A stretch of DNA of 64,000 nucleotides from Symbiodinium sp. CCMP2592 (Eukaryota; Sar; Dinophyceae; Suessiales; Symbiodiniaceae): positions 674,923 to 738,922 of the forward strand of contig CAJNDT010003168.1 in NCBI GenBank assembly GCA_905221615.1. Direction: 5' to 3'. The notes under the pieces are model-generated. The model worked only from the letters and a program-made list of their open reading frames with translations, made no database searches and had not been told where the DNA came from. The position numbers and the translations under genes are program-made. The first letter of the stretch is position 1; each line of letters opens with the position of its first letter. This document shows, piece after piece, positions 24,854-36,170 of this stretch.

Positions 24854-25637
24854 ATGGACGAGCAAGAGACGTTTCACCCACAGGCCGAGGGGGGACAAAG
24901 ACCCGGGCAATTCTGGGCAATGACGTGGAATGTCGGGGGGCTCACAGCAGACAACCTGCTGAAGCTCTTGGACACCTTCGACGGCAGTCCGGACCTGAAC
25001 TGTGTTGCAATCGTCCTCTTGCAGGAAATTATCTGCGAGCCAGGCCTTTTTTATGCAGAGTCAGACACATGGCAAGTAGTTTATGGCAAATGCAACGGGG
25101 AGTTCCGAGGAGAAGGAGTGGCACACAAAGTCAAACACCACACACACCACCACAGCCAAGTTACCGCCGGGGGTGACCACCACACTGAAAGCCATCACAA
25201 GCAGAGGGATGACCAGAGTGCTAGCGGGACACATCCCACACCACGCCACAATCCAGCAAACAGAGAGCATACTAGCCGAGTGGGAGGAAAGCTTGGGTGA
25301 CCAGCGCCGTTGCCTCCTAGGCTTCGATGCCAACGAGACCTTCACCCCCCCTCTCACCAACGTGCCGGGCTGCTACGCAACCACAGGCCGGGGGGAAGTC
25401 ATACTCGAATGGGCCAGCTCACACAGCATCACCTTTCCACCGCAAGAGCTCCACGTTCCAAGCTACCACCCCTACAACCACAACATGCAATCACGACGAC
25501 TGGACTACATCCTTGTCAGGGGGATTACAGCGGGGGCTGGAAAGGTCGTCCCCTGCCGCGACAGAGCCTCCTCCGATCATGATGGGGTGGCCGCACCGAT
25601 AGGCGCACACAAAGGGGGAGCCCGGGAGGGTCTTTAG
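24854..25637 (+). pseudogene. Non-LTR retroelement apurinic-type endonuclease domain, frameshifted; reverse transcriptase missing
   Basis: It starts four bases after the previous stop. The first frame carries MTWNVGG and VLLQEI, the Asn and Glu motifs of exonuclease-endonuclease-phosphatase enzymes. Between about 25126 and 25170 the frame shifts; the second frame gives RVLAGHIPHHATIQQTES, LLGFDANE (Asp/Asn motif), RRLDYILVRG and RASSDHDGV (the Asp-His end). The catalytic set N, E, D-x-N and D-H is therefore present but split over two frames. This enzyme nicks target DNA to prime LINE insertion. Downstream there should be a reverse transcriptase; instead the reading runs into three short GC-rich repeats, and no RT motif is seen. 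The copy cannot be autonomous. Confidence 0.8.
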
Positions 25638-25800
25638 TCGCGGAAGAGTCTCGCCCCCAGCGCGCGCGCGGCCTTGGCCAGAGCAGGCCGGAAGGTCTTT
25701 AGTCGCGGAAGAGTCTCGCCCCCAGGGCGCAGGCCGGGAGGGTCTTTAGTCGTGGAAGAGTCTCGCCCCCAGGGCGCGCGCGGCCTTGGCCAGAGCAGCC
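25627..25800. repeat. Three tandem copies of a ~45-67-bp GC-rich unit
   Basis: GGTCTTTAGTCGCGGAAGAG followed by TCTCGCCCCCAG occurs at about 25629, 25696 and 25741 (the last with CGTGG). Copies 1 and 3 also share GCGCGCGGCCTTGGCCAGAG. They begin exactly where the endonuclease frame ends. Confidence 0.85.
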
Positions 25801-26407
25801 CGGGAGGCTGAGGAGGAGTTCTACAAGCGCGAGAGTAGGCGTAGACTGCTGAGCCCAGAGGGGAGCTGTCGTAGAGTGCCCCCCCACTTCCGCTAAGATG
25901 CAGTGACTGATGCTGTCCCAACGCCTGCAGGTGAGAAAGGTACTCAGTGTACAGGGGGGGCCACCCCCAACCAAGGGGGGACCAGTGTGACGTTGAATGA
26001 GTTGAATGTGTTGAGCATGCTGTTGGACAATGATTGTCTCGCCCTGGTCGGGGCCTCAGTGTTTCACGTGCTTGCAGTTGTGCTTTCCTCTTTGATTACG
26101 ACAGTGCCTGTAAAGACCGCACGCAGTCCGAACCAACTTCACAAAGGGGCACTCACAGGGCACCCGGGGGCCAGCCAAGATGTGTTTGCTGTACTTCCAC
26201 TTGCAAAACTTCACAGACCTGGCCGTTGGGGGTATTGATACTTAGCCGTCGAGGCGGGTTGGGGTTTAGAGTTCCGTTGTTGTGGTGAAAAGGCCTGTGA
26301 TTGAGAGCTTCTGACCAACTGCGTCAGTCGAACCACTAATTCCCCAGTGCGCGAACTCGCGCGAGGGGGCCGGCATGCACGGACCCCTCTGGCTGTGTCG
26401 AAGAAGA

Positions 26408-26815
26408 AGAGACGAGAGAGAGAGAGAGGGTTCTTCTTCACTCCGACGGGGGACATGCCTTTCGTTCAGGTAGCATAGAGTACACAGCACAGACCTGCTC
26501 GGAGTGCACAGCCAAGTTGAAAAGGGAGGGGAGTTTCTTGATTTAGCATGTATCCTGTTTTTCGGCCTGGCCCTCGGAGTGTGTGCATACGTTGTTGTCC
26601 CGTGTTAAACCAAAGTGCACTTTATGAGCAGAAGGGGAAGCGAACCGATGGCTGTGAAAATAGCTTCAGCCTATCGGGGGAACTTCCCGGCTTTGTGCAG
26701 CCAAGCCCTCGGGGTGAAACCCCGCAAGGGACAACGAAACCACCCGCGAAATGGCGGGTGTGCGAACGCGCGCGGAGGGAAGGGCCTGAACGCTGCCCTA
26801 ACCTCCACGCCCAGT

Positions 26816-26846
<31 letters not shown>

Positions 26847-26916
26847 GTGCGCGCGCGTGCGAGGGGGGCTTAGGCTTCCCTTTGGCCGAGTGCAAGCAAG
26901 AGAGAGAGAGAGAGAA
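26408..26916. repeat. (GA)n tracts near 26410, 26816 and 26898
   Basis: Three GA runs inside otherwise GC-rich DNA; the last is preceded by TGCAAGCAAGAGAG, as at 15.7 kb. Confidence 0.8.
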
Positions 26917-27268
26917 AGGACTTCTTGAGAGGTCATGGTGAAAGCGGTCGAGTGGCTGAGCCAACATGGCCCCACCGCCTTGGCGCGCGAGCGTCGCATT
27001 CTTGGGCTCTGGGGAACAGACTGACCCCTGCGATACTAACACTGCGCGAGCCTGTCGAGGCGAGAGCAGCCATGTCAACAAAGCCCCGGCCAAGAAGCAG
27101 GCCGCGTGCGGACCGCGGACCCTTCGTGCTTTGTAGTTTGGCTTCGAAACAACCAGCTATAAGTGCATGGACGTGTGCAGCAATGCGCACTTAAGCACTG
27201 GCGAATACAGTAACTCTGGCATCAGGGCTCGGCCTCCTGCAGCATCTTGAATCTTCCATGGCCTAGGA

Positions 27269-28079
27269 TTGTCAGTTCCCTGCATCTGGCACCAATCCGT
27301 CGTCCGAGCAGCATTGGAGGATCCCTTCATGAAAACTGTCAAGGCTCCTGCGGTGGTTCAGCCAGCTGTGGAGAGCAAAGCAGATCGAATAGAACAGGCC
27401 AGGAAGCGCATGACAAAATGACTCGGTGGACAAAGCAGATCCGAGCCGCAAGTTGAACAGGCTCGTCGAGAACGCCTCAGTGAGCGACCCAGCCCCACAG
27501 CCGGCACCTCCCGTAGCAAGGATCGAGCTTCCCTCGGCACACGGCCGAGGTGCCAAGTTCACCGATAAATGGGATTTGTGCTACGCTTTCATCAAGCATG
27601 GCTCCTGCAAAGACAAGAATTGTCAATGGAGGCGTCTTACTTCGAGGCTAGGAGGGGCCTATCATGCATCATGCATTTGTCCTGGCAGGCATGAGCTACC
27701 GCCCAAGAAGGAGGAAGCAAAAGAAGTAAAAGAGACAAAGGTCGAGACCAAAGCAAAGCCCGTGCCCCCAGTCAAGAGAGAACGAACCAATGGAAGCGAG
27801 AGAGAGGGGGTGAGAGACTGGCTGGAAGGAAGGAGGAGGGATTTTCAAAAGTGAGAACAGAGCAAGTTTCACGACGCATGTAGCTTCCTGCTGAGGCAAG
27901 GAGCAGGACGCGGACCCGGAAGTAGCCGTTCATCCGTCAGTGCCACGATCACTGAAATGTCAAGGCAAGAAGAAGTCCAAAGCCTGAGCAGGAAAGATCC
28001 CTCAAATCAGTTTCGCAAGCAATTTGCGGCTTGCGGCGGCAACGGGCAAGCTAAGCACTTCCAAACTCTAAGTCGATGA
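27269..28079 (+). pseudogene. CCCH zinc-finger protein gene, apparently damaged
   Basis: A first segment (about 27285-27421) encodes RAALEDPFMKTVKAPAVVQP and ADRIEQARKRMTK. A one-base frame change near 27420 leads to VDKADPSRKLNRLVE and then a zinc finger: C-Y-A-F-I-K-H-G-S-C-K-D-K-N-C-Q-W-R. The closing His is supplied only after removing a 57-nt GC-AG intron (27632-27688; AG|GC...AG|GC), giving C-x8-C-x4-C-x3-H followed by ELPPKKEE. A Lys/Glu-rich tail follows. A single TGA at 27852-27854 interrupts the frame, which then stays open to 28079 with protein-like text (EQSKFHDACSFLLRQG, EEVQSLSRKDPSNQFRKQFA). Read as a gene it would be an RNA-binding type zinc-finger protein; the frameshift and the stop argue for a pseudogene, unless a short intron removes the stop. 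Confidence 0.6.
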
Positions 28080-29073
28080 GAGCTTAATCCTAGGGCAGGA
28101 AACAGTTCAATGTTCAGCTGCAGAGTCCCTGTGAAACAGGGGCCGAAGCACGGTACAGAGATGTCGTTGACATTTAGAGTCCATCTGAAACATGACGCGC
28201 CCATGCAGCTCCGATGACATGCTGGCTGCTAGCACGCTGCATGCCACGGCTCTCCTGCATGATGGCAGGTACAAAGTTGTGATCGGGGCTTGAAATGCGA
28301 GCAATGTGTGGCCGCTCTGCTTTCAAGGGAGGAAGACACAAAGCCCAAAGATATTCATCCAAGACCAACTTGAAATCAATGATTTGTCTTGTAGAATCCG
28401 CAGCTCGGATAGATTGGGTTTTTGAAAGCAGGAAGTCCATCCATTGGCCATGACGGAGGTTGGGCAAAGCTGTGCAGCTTGTCTCCCATGAGGCTCTGAC
28501 AGGAGGCCGGGCCTGGCTATGCCTGGCTTTGGCTACGGATATGGAGCGAGCCGTGAAACCAGCGACAGCGAGACAAGCAGCCGGGACTCCGAGAGCAGCG
28601 AGAGCTTGGCGTCTGAGGCCGGGCTTGTGCCATCGCTGGATCGCATGCGGTATGCAAAGCCTCGGGACCATTGCGATGTTCGTCTTGACTGCAGTTTCAG
28701 TTGGCACACTCCCGTTCAACTTAGCACAGCTCCAGTTTGTTTTGTTTCAGAAGCCCGCCCTGCCTTCGTGCACACTTGCTTCTGTCCATTACCCAAGACA
28801 TCGCGGACCCGAATCAGAGTCGCCCTTGAGATCTGGGGTGATGCCCTCGGACTTGCTCATGGAGCGAATTCTGTTTGAGAGTTGCAAAGTGAGCAGAGAT
28901 GATCTAGGATGCTACTGCAAACGAATCTCATCAGTTGCTCCGGCCTGTAGTGTGTGGCCGCTCGTCAAACGGTTCAGCGTTTGGAGGTGGAAGTGGGTCA
29001 GAGCATACCAAGAGTGCATCAGAAAGGCACCAAAGCCGGTCAAGGCGGTTGGCAACTGTTGTTGAGATGTATT

Positions 29074-29331
29074 CTACTGGACATCTGCATTGAAGCCCGC
29101 ACTGTTGGTACAGGACCACAGCGGCCTGATGTACAAGGGGACACCCCTGAAGCTTTGCCAAAACGGCGGAGAGTCACATTCAAAGAGGAGGTTTTGATCT
29201 TGACAGACTCGACCCGTGAGTTCACGAAGCTCAACCTCAGACACGGCTCCACAAGAAAGCGCTTCAAGGTCAGCAGTGCTTCCGATGCTTCCTGTCGCCA
29301 TGCTTTTCCCACGTCCAGTACTTTAGATTAA
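29074..29331 (+). CDS. Possible terminal exon with an RVxF-type motif, unknown protein
   Basis: The frame gives PEALPKRRRVTFKEEVLIL, then TREFTKLNLRHGS and a basic tail ending at TAA 29329. R-R-V-T-F-x-E-E-V resembles the RVxF docking motif of protein phosphatase 1 partners, which is an inference from a very short motif. Upstream, 28519-28640 has a Ser/Glu-rich frame (SDSETSSRDSESSESLASEA) that could be another exon. No splice link could be proven. Confidence 0.3.
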   Translation, partial: LLDICIEARTVGTGPQRPDVQGDTPEALPKRRRVTFKEEVLILTDSTREFTKLNLRHGSTRKRFKVSSASDASCRHAFPTSSTLD

Positions 29332-29339
29332 GCATGCAA

Positions 29340-32300
29340 TGGAGGAGCCTCCGCCTGTCGCAAAACGAGCCAGCCGAGAACTTAAGCTGAATGCCCATAG
29401 TGCTCGACAGCTGTTCTTCATCATGAGGGGTGTCAATGGTGTCATATTAACATGGTGCAGGAGCCGATGATGGTGCCAGAACTGTGCCCTCGACGTTTTG
29501 CGAATAACGAAAATGAACAGCAGCGAGCACGACTCCTCGCCAGGCAATCAGATCTCCACCGCCCGAGCGACGTGTGCTGGAGTCGGACATCCGAAGCTGC
29601 CTTGCAGCACGCGGAAGTGTCCACAGACATGGAGCTGTGTGAACATGATTTCAGGCTTGGAAGTGCGCAGGCAGGTGAAGACAGAAGGCTCGCAGGAGGC
29701 CGAACAAGGGAAGATGCAGGCGAACCACAAGGGGAGGGAAGATGCCGACAGCTGGCGAATGTCAGTTTCCGCACTCGCACATGAAGCCATCGATGGTTTC
29801 CAGAGCGATCCCCAAGCCCCCCCATGACCACATGTTTGGATCGTTTGGGTGAGCCGCTTGCTCAAGTCTTGCAGGCTAGTTCGACGCAGCTTGAAGGATA
29901 ATTACATGTTTTCCAGTTGCGGCTGTATGCGAAGATCTGCGAAGAAAACGCATGCGCCAGCTGGTGTCGTTCTGGTGTGCTCTGAACGGGTTACCGTAAG
30001 CCGTAAGGTTTGTTCCGCAAGGAGCTCAGGAGCGGAGTATGTGGGCGGGTGCCAAGCAGAGCAAGCAGAGCACGGGTGCTGGGACTGCTGGGAGTGATGA
30101 TTTTTCCTGAGAGGTGAGGTGATTCTCGTATCATGATGCTAAACTCGAGAACCCTTATGTGTCGTGGAGAGGCATTGGGTGAAAGCTGTAGGTCCACTGT
30201 AGGTGGCAGAGCCTGACGGTCGCAAGAAGAACCGAAAGGAGAAGAGCCACAGCCCTGGTGGCTCAACGACACGGCCTTGAACTCAGCAGTGCAGCAATAC
30301 CCGGTCGCATAGAGTGTAGGGAGCAAGTACATGTGCACTCCATCAAGGCAAGGAGACGAAGTCGGACGTGTGCAGGACGAAGCCGGAGTTGAGGCCTTTT
30401 GGGAGACCATCGTTGCTCCAATGCGAATGAGAGAGGAGCCAGACGCAGACAGAGATGTGTCGCCTTGGCTACATTCTTCGAGCTGCCACGGTGCTATTCT
30501 CAGAACCCCGACGTGCTGAGGCCGGATGTGCCCGCACAAGGCCAGAAGCAGGCGAGACAGCGAGCTGCAAGATGCTTCACAACACAGACGATACCCTTTG
30601 ATCTTGCAAGGAGGTTAAGCAAAAAAGAAAAAAGCAGGACTCTGCAAGGTTGTGCTCACAGCGTTCCCTCACGTGAAGGTTGACACACGGAAAAAAGTGT
30701 AGCAGACATCGAGTGCTCAATTCTTTGGGCCTCCTCAGGCTGCCACTAGACAGAAAGATGCAGCACGACGCTTCAGAGCATGAGGCCGGGATTGTCCAGA
30801 GAAAACACCTAGTGAACATTCAAATCTACAGCAGACAAGAGACGGTGGACGACGGCACAGTTCATATCCAAAGAAAACGGTGCATGGCCCAAGCACGGAT
30901 AGGACACCGCCAAGCACCGAAGCAAGGTCATCGGCAGTCCCGTTTCCTAGGGCAAGGTCCTGAGGACGAGCTTATATTCTAAAGCCAAAGCGCCCGGAAT
31001 CCCACCACACTCTGACCTTGAGATCAGATGCACAGGCTGCACAAGCAATGCCAGCCGCAAAGGCTGGGCTTGCCGCAGTGGCACGGTCTTCGAAGGGCTT
31101 CTCTTGGAAACTGTAAAGGGCGGTACTCGCAGTGGGTACTTCTACAGCTACAGGATCCATCCAAGTTAACCCCTTTCACTGCATGCCCGCAATCTCAATT
31201 GGCCAGCTTGTGCAAGGGGGCGAAGTCAGCATGGTGGCCCGCGGGGCCGTATACCTCGAAGCCGTCTTTCTGCCAGGTAGCGCCGCCTGAAGACCCAAGT
31301 CGAGAAGGTCGAGAGCAAGAGAGGAGCTCACCAAGGTCCTGTCGGCCGTCCTTCCAGGAAGCACTCCAAGTTTGGAGAGGGGAGCGCCTGCGTGTGCGAG
31401 GCGAGCAGCAACTGAAATCGAAGAGAATCCAGAGGTGCCTTCCAAGAAGGTGGGCACCCGAAATCGGACGGTCAGTTTAGTGTAGTCCTGTAGGGCACGT
31501 TTTCCATGATGCCCTCTGCCTTCGTTCCAGGAGCCTTGGAACCTTGACAGGCGTGTTTACATAGCTTCTTATCATTTCTTATCCATCCATGCATCCATGT
31601 TTGTCTTCTAGGTCGGGGCCCATCGACTTCGAGGCTGGCGTCAGAGACTCGAGTTCAAAGAACTCATGTGCCAACTCATACCGGGCAAGTCCAAGTGTTG
31701 CTTGGAGCAGGAGCCCACATCCAGCCGCTCCAGCCATCTGACTGTCGACCCCGCGCCACGCGGCCCAAGCACCTGCCCCGCCCCCGGCCCCGCCGAGGCC
31801 GGCGCCAGTTCTTCACAGTTCTTCTTTGCAGACAGGAATACTGACTACTCGCAGGTGGTAGCCGTTGCCACCGCAAACTCTGCGCTGGAAGACGAATCAA
31901 CTGCAAAGATGCAGGCATGGCAGAGTCGCATTTAGTGCTAAGGCATCCGGATCATGGCACCATGTTCACACGCACAGGGGAACGGCATTTCTATTGCATC
32001 GTACTGTAAGGATTTGCTTTCCTCATCGTTCCTCCGTTTTTGCTTGCGGAACCCATGTTTGCACATGGGTCGGGTCTTGGTGCGGTTCCAGTGATGCTTT
32101 GTGGTTTGGACCGGACCAGCCCTGCACGGACCTTGGCATTGGCGTGGTCAGGACATGTCAGGACAAAGCGACCACACTTTTGCTTGACTCGAGCGTGCCG
32201 CCTTCCGGCAGGAGCTGCAGCCAGAGGCATCGGAAACTTCTGATGCCAAAGCGGCCATAGACCAAGTGTGTTTGCTGGCGTCCAGCATAGACAGATGCCA

Positions 32301-32540
32301 CGTTTGCAGGTGCTAGTTCAGCTGATGTGTATTTGGGCAGGCCACAAAAGACACCCCGATCCGTGGGATTCGACTGGCAAAAGAGTGGAGGCCATGTTTG
32401 GCTTTTCGCACCCCTATCTGTCGACTAAAGCTTCAAAGCGCTTTTCCTAGAGGCCACCACCTTCGCTGGTCTTGCCGAAGGAATGGGTCCAAGAAACGGA
32501 CATGCCGGTACGGCGTCAAGTTGCTTGTCTGCCTCGCACG
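29340..32540. other. No gene that can be defended
   Basis: Protein-like scraps occur (for example 29490-29560 NNENEQQRARLLARQ, and 31815-31935 FFADRNTDYSQVVAVATANS) but lack motifs, consistent frames or paired splice sites. Confidence 0.45.
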
Positions 32541-32548
32541 AGGCTGTG

Positions 32549-32658
32549 CAGCCATGGAATGCCGCTGAGTATCGGGGTACGGAGATGAGATCGAGAGCGA
32601 AGTCTCGTCAGACGCAGCTCCAAGTTGAGGCCCCGCAGGCAAGCTGCATTTGCTAAGC
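32549..32658 (+). CDS. Coding segment, copy A of a local duplication
   Basis: The frame reads PWNAAEYRGTEMRSRAKSRQ then LQVEAPQASCIC and stops at 32656-32658. It matches copy B at 33821-33920 at the protein level, with many differences at third codon positions. No domain is known to me; the two copies are probably exons of one gene or of two tandem paralogues. Confidence 0.4.
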
Positions 32659-33694
32659 CAACCCGTTTAGTGGCGCCCTATGCTTCAAGATTCGAACCTT
32701 GTGAGCGTTGCCAAAAGAGCTGCTTCTTTTGCCGGCTGCCCCCGTCTGCCACTATTGCCCACTGTCCCACCCAACCCTAAACGGGCAGGCGACTCGAGCT
32801 CCTGCAGTTTCCTTTGTTCGGATGAATTTGGTGTATATTTGTGCCGATTTCTCTGGCACTGTCCCAGCTGCTGCAACAACTCTGCATGCCCAGTAGCCTT
32901 CCAGACGTGCACAGCGGGGTGATTTTGCCAAAAAGATCCAAAAAGACTTGCTCGAATTGGGTCCAGTTCGGTTGGGCAAATGAAATGGGTTTGGCTGTAG
33001 TTGTCCCCACCCCCTACAGGAAGTATTTCTGACATGTTCCTGTTCTGACCTTTGGCGCGTGTGCCTGCTGGGGTGCATGTGCGCAGGTCATCCGTGCACA
33101 CCGCACCCACCGCCTGTTCGCACGAACCGTGCGCGCACCGACGCATAGGCATGCCAGCATACTGATGCGTTACTTAGTCATCGTAGGCTAGATGACCGTT
33201 AACTGTTAATTGTGCTTTGATTGCAATCTCGACGCAACCTCCTGTTGAATCCGTATCAGCGTCGTGTCGCATCTCCCGAATCAAGAGTCTCGAGACTTTA
33301 CTTGCAGGGAACTCAGAATCTTTGTTGGCTCCTTCCTCTCGCATCGGTCAAAAATGTCGCCGACGGGTATTCAGCGTGTAGCGGCGTAGCGGTGTTTGGC
33401 GCTGCAGCTGGGCCCGACCCAAAAGCTCGGTGGGTTTCATGCTAAGCTGTCAGTGTTTGGCAGAGTGCTACGCTGCTGCGGTTGCATACTCTAGCAGATT
33501 GTTGCAGGTCGTACCGCAGCCCAAGACTTCCCAAGAGGCCAAACTTGCTGCCTGTCCCATCGCATCTTCATCGACGGCTGTTGCCAGCGGAAGGGGAGAG
33601 AACATCAGTGGAACACCGAGCTTGCAGGCAGCAAGAGGAGTTGCAGCACGTGGGATACGACTCGCAGAGGAGTGGAGGCCCTCTTTTTCATCAG

Positions 33695-34081
33695 GTACAC
33701 GTGTCGTAAATGGCGCTGCTCTGGTGCAGCCAGGCCCCCACCACCGCTTGCTCTACCGGAGGAGTCGTTATGCACATTCTCGGTGGATTTCTCACTGTGA
33801 ATTCGCGAAATCAGGACATTCAGCAGTGGAATCCTGCTGAGTACCGCGGCACAGAGTTGCGAGCCAGAGCCAAGTCTCGCCAGCATCTGCAGCTACAAGT
33901 TGAGGCAGCACGTGCATCATCACATCTCGCACTATCTTACCTTTCGCCATGTGGTGGTTATCAGGAAGCTGGCGACTACACCACCAAGCTGGTCCAATGC
34001 TTACACATTGTTTGTTTGCTTCCAGCGATTGTCCATGTGGTCATTGCTGGAGGCTGGGTTGCTCCGCGCCTTAGAAACTGA
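33695..34081 (+). CDS. Coding segment containing copy B of the local duplication
   Basis: The frame contains GGFLTVNSRNQDIQQWNPAE then YRGTELRARAKSRQHLQLQV and EAARASS (33821-33920 is the part shared with copy A). The open frame runs on to 34081 but the conserved part ends near 33915, so the remainder may be intron. Function unknown. Confidence 0.4.
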
Positions 34082-35091
34082 CTTTGCTGAGCTGGCTGCC
34101 TACTGGCTGAGGGTAGACTTTCCAGAGTTCGCATATGTCCACTAGTTGCGCTGTGCCATGGAACACGCAGAAAAAGCCGCGAAGATGAGCACTTCACAGC
34201 AACTCAAAGGCCCGCGGCTCTCCTGAAACGATTCTGGATGCAGCTTGCGATGGGCGGCAATCTCATCAGCTGCACCGAAACGGAACTTGCTGCCACTTAG
34301 GGCATAGCATTAATAAACTGAAAACACAGCTGATGCCCAAGGTGAGAGAGAACGTTTCGTGCAGGAATTCCCCCAGTTTCTGCCTTGCGCCCAGACTCTC
34401 GAGCCGCACGTCACTAGCTGGGCAGATTCCGGGTATATCGCATGCTTCTTTTGATTCCCAATGTAAAGTGCGCATGTTCATGTTTCGACCTTGTGTGACC
34501 TTCTGGTATTCTTGGTCAGTCACAACCGGACGACGGGGTGCATTTGAGGCGCTATTTGCCCGACGCCATGCGTGCTTGGAGCTTGGCATACCCAGGTCAG
34601 CGTCCCAAAGAATGGTGTATGTGCCAGTGTGCCAGGCCACCAGTCGCCTCCCTTGAGCTGCGAGAGGGAGAAAAATCTGCACTGTCCGGGTTTGGATTCC
34701 CAAGCTGGCGAAGGCCAAGGCTAGCCCTCAGCCATTGCACACACCTTACGAAGTTAGGATTCACGTAGCAACAAGAGGTGGGCTGGATTTGCTGAATAGA
34801 TACTGAAGAGTTTCTAACTGCCGGGGGCAGAGGTGCGATCCCCCATGTTAACGGCTATGGCTATGGTGCACCGTTGCAGTGGCCGGCTCGGATTTTTAGG
34901 AAATCGAACACTGCTTGCCAATGAAGTGAGCGGTACTGCCATGACATGTCACATCGTGCGTGACTCACACGGAACGCAAAGGTATGGACGCAACTCAAGC
35001 AAGCATGAAGTCTTACATGCTGACAGGACTCAACAGCATGGGGTACCTTCGAAGCTTCTGGCGATAGGTGCAGGTACTGTAGGTTGAATCC

Positions 35092-36170
35092 ATGCGAACC
35101 CACTTTTTCGGGCGACTGGCATGCTGGATGTCGGCAGACGGTTTCGCACGTTGGTCGTTGAGTTGGCGCTGGCAGATGTGCGGGTTGGTTGTTACCTGGT
35201 GGTCGATCTCCGCTGCAGTGACTGTTGTTATGAAGCAGACAGTGGGGAAGGATGGCAGCTACCAGTTCCCCTTTGCATTGACAGCGATGACTAATGGAGT
35301 GTGTGGATGGATGTCGGTATTGGCGTGCCGCAGTAAGCGCACGAAGACTCCACGGAGGAACAGCTTGCTCCGGTGGCTCGATATCGTGAAGTTAGTTGGT
35401 CTAGGCGTGATCCAGGGAATTGAGATTGGAATGTCCAACAAATCTCTGGAGTACTTGTCGGTGTCCACTCGAACTATACTGAGCTCGTTGAGCGTGTTTT
35501 TCATGATGATGTCGGCACAGCTTTGGGGCTTGGAGCACCTGGACCGTCTTCGGATTTGCAGCGCATGCTGTCAGGTTCTCGGGGGCCTGCTCCATGCAGT
35601 TGGTGCTTCACATGATAGTGGGGAACATCCCGTTGGCACCCAGATCCGTGGAATGCTGTTGCAACTGTTCACCCTCATGTTGGCTTCACAGCGCTGGGTG
35701 ATGCTGCAGTTCCTCATGCAAAAATCTAAACTTCAGCTTTGCAAAATTGAGCTAGCTGCTTTCATAATGCCAGTGACCTCTTTGGTGTGTTTCGTTTTGG
35801 CTGCCATCTTTGAGCGCGATGCTTTCGACTGGTCTCTGATGCAAGAAGCTGGTTTGCCTTGGACGGTTGCCTCTGTTGCCGGGGGCTTACGCTGGACTGA
35901 CAAAAGTTTAGACTTCTGTCTTCAGTTTTACTTGTAAACTTAGATACATTCCATGGAAAAGAAGGCATCCTGACGCTCTTGTGGAGGCATGCGGCATTGG
36001 CATCCTGACGGTCGCCGAGCTCCGGTTGGTTCACATTTCCTCTGCCGTTGCTTTGCAGGTTCTGGGGACCTTGCATCAAATACCTCTGGTGATTACTGGA
36101 GTCGTTTGGTTCCATGATCCAGCTCCTCAGCTCGATCTCCAGCGCTCGTGTGTGCTTGCAAGGTAACACA
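35092..36170 (+). CDS. SLC35/TPT-like drug/metabolite-superfamily transporter, partial
   Basis: Exon 1 (35092-35847) begins with ATG and encodes hydrophobic segments: VVTWWSISAAVTVVMKQTV, FPFALTAMTNGVCGWMSVLA, VKLVGLGVIQGIEIGMSN, then SLEYLSVSTRTILSSLSVFF, a GLEHLDRLR loop, LGGLLHAVG, and ELAAFIMPVTSLVCFVLAAI. The order F-P-x-x-L-T, G-x-E-I-G-x-S-N-x-S-L-x-Y-L-S-V-S, then G-L-E is that of the triose-phosphate/nucleotide-sugar transporter family, closest in my memory to SLC35C2-type proteins. A GC-AG intron (35848-35986, 139 nt) joins SLMQE to ACGIGILTVAELRLVHISS and a final hydrophobic segment VLGTLHQIPLVITGVVWFHD. The last helix may lie in a later exon; a frame at 36610-36690 (MVCSLLSCIGITKAVRSDK) is a candidate. 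Substrate and membrane (Golgi or plastid) cannot be told. Confidence 0.75.
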
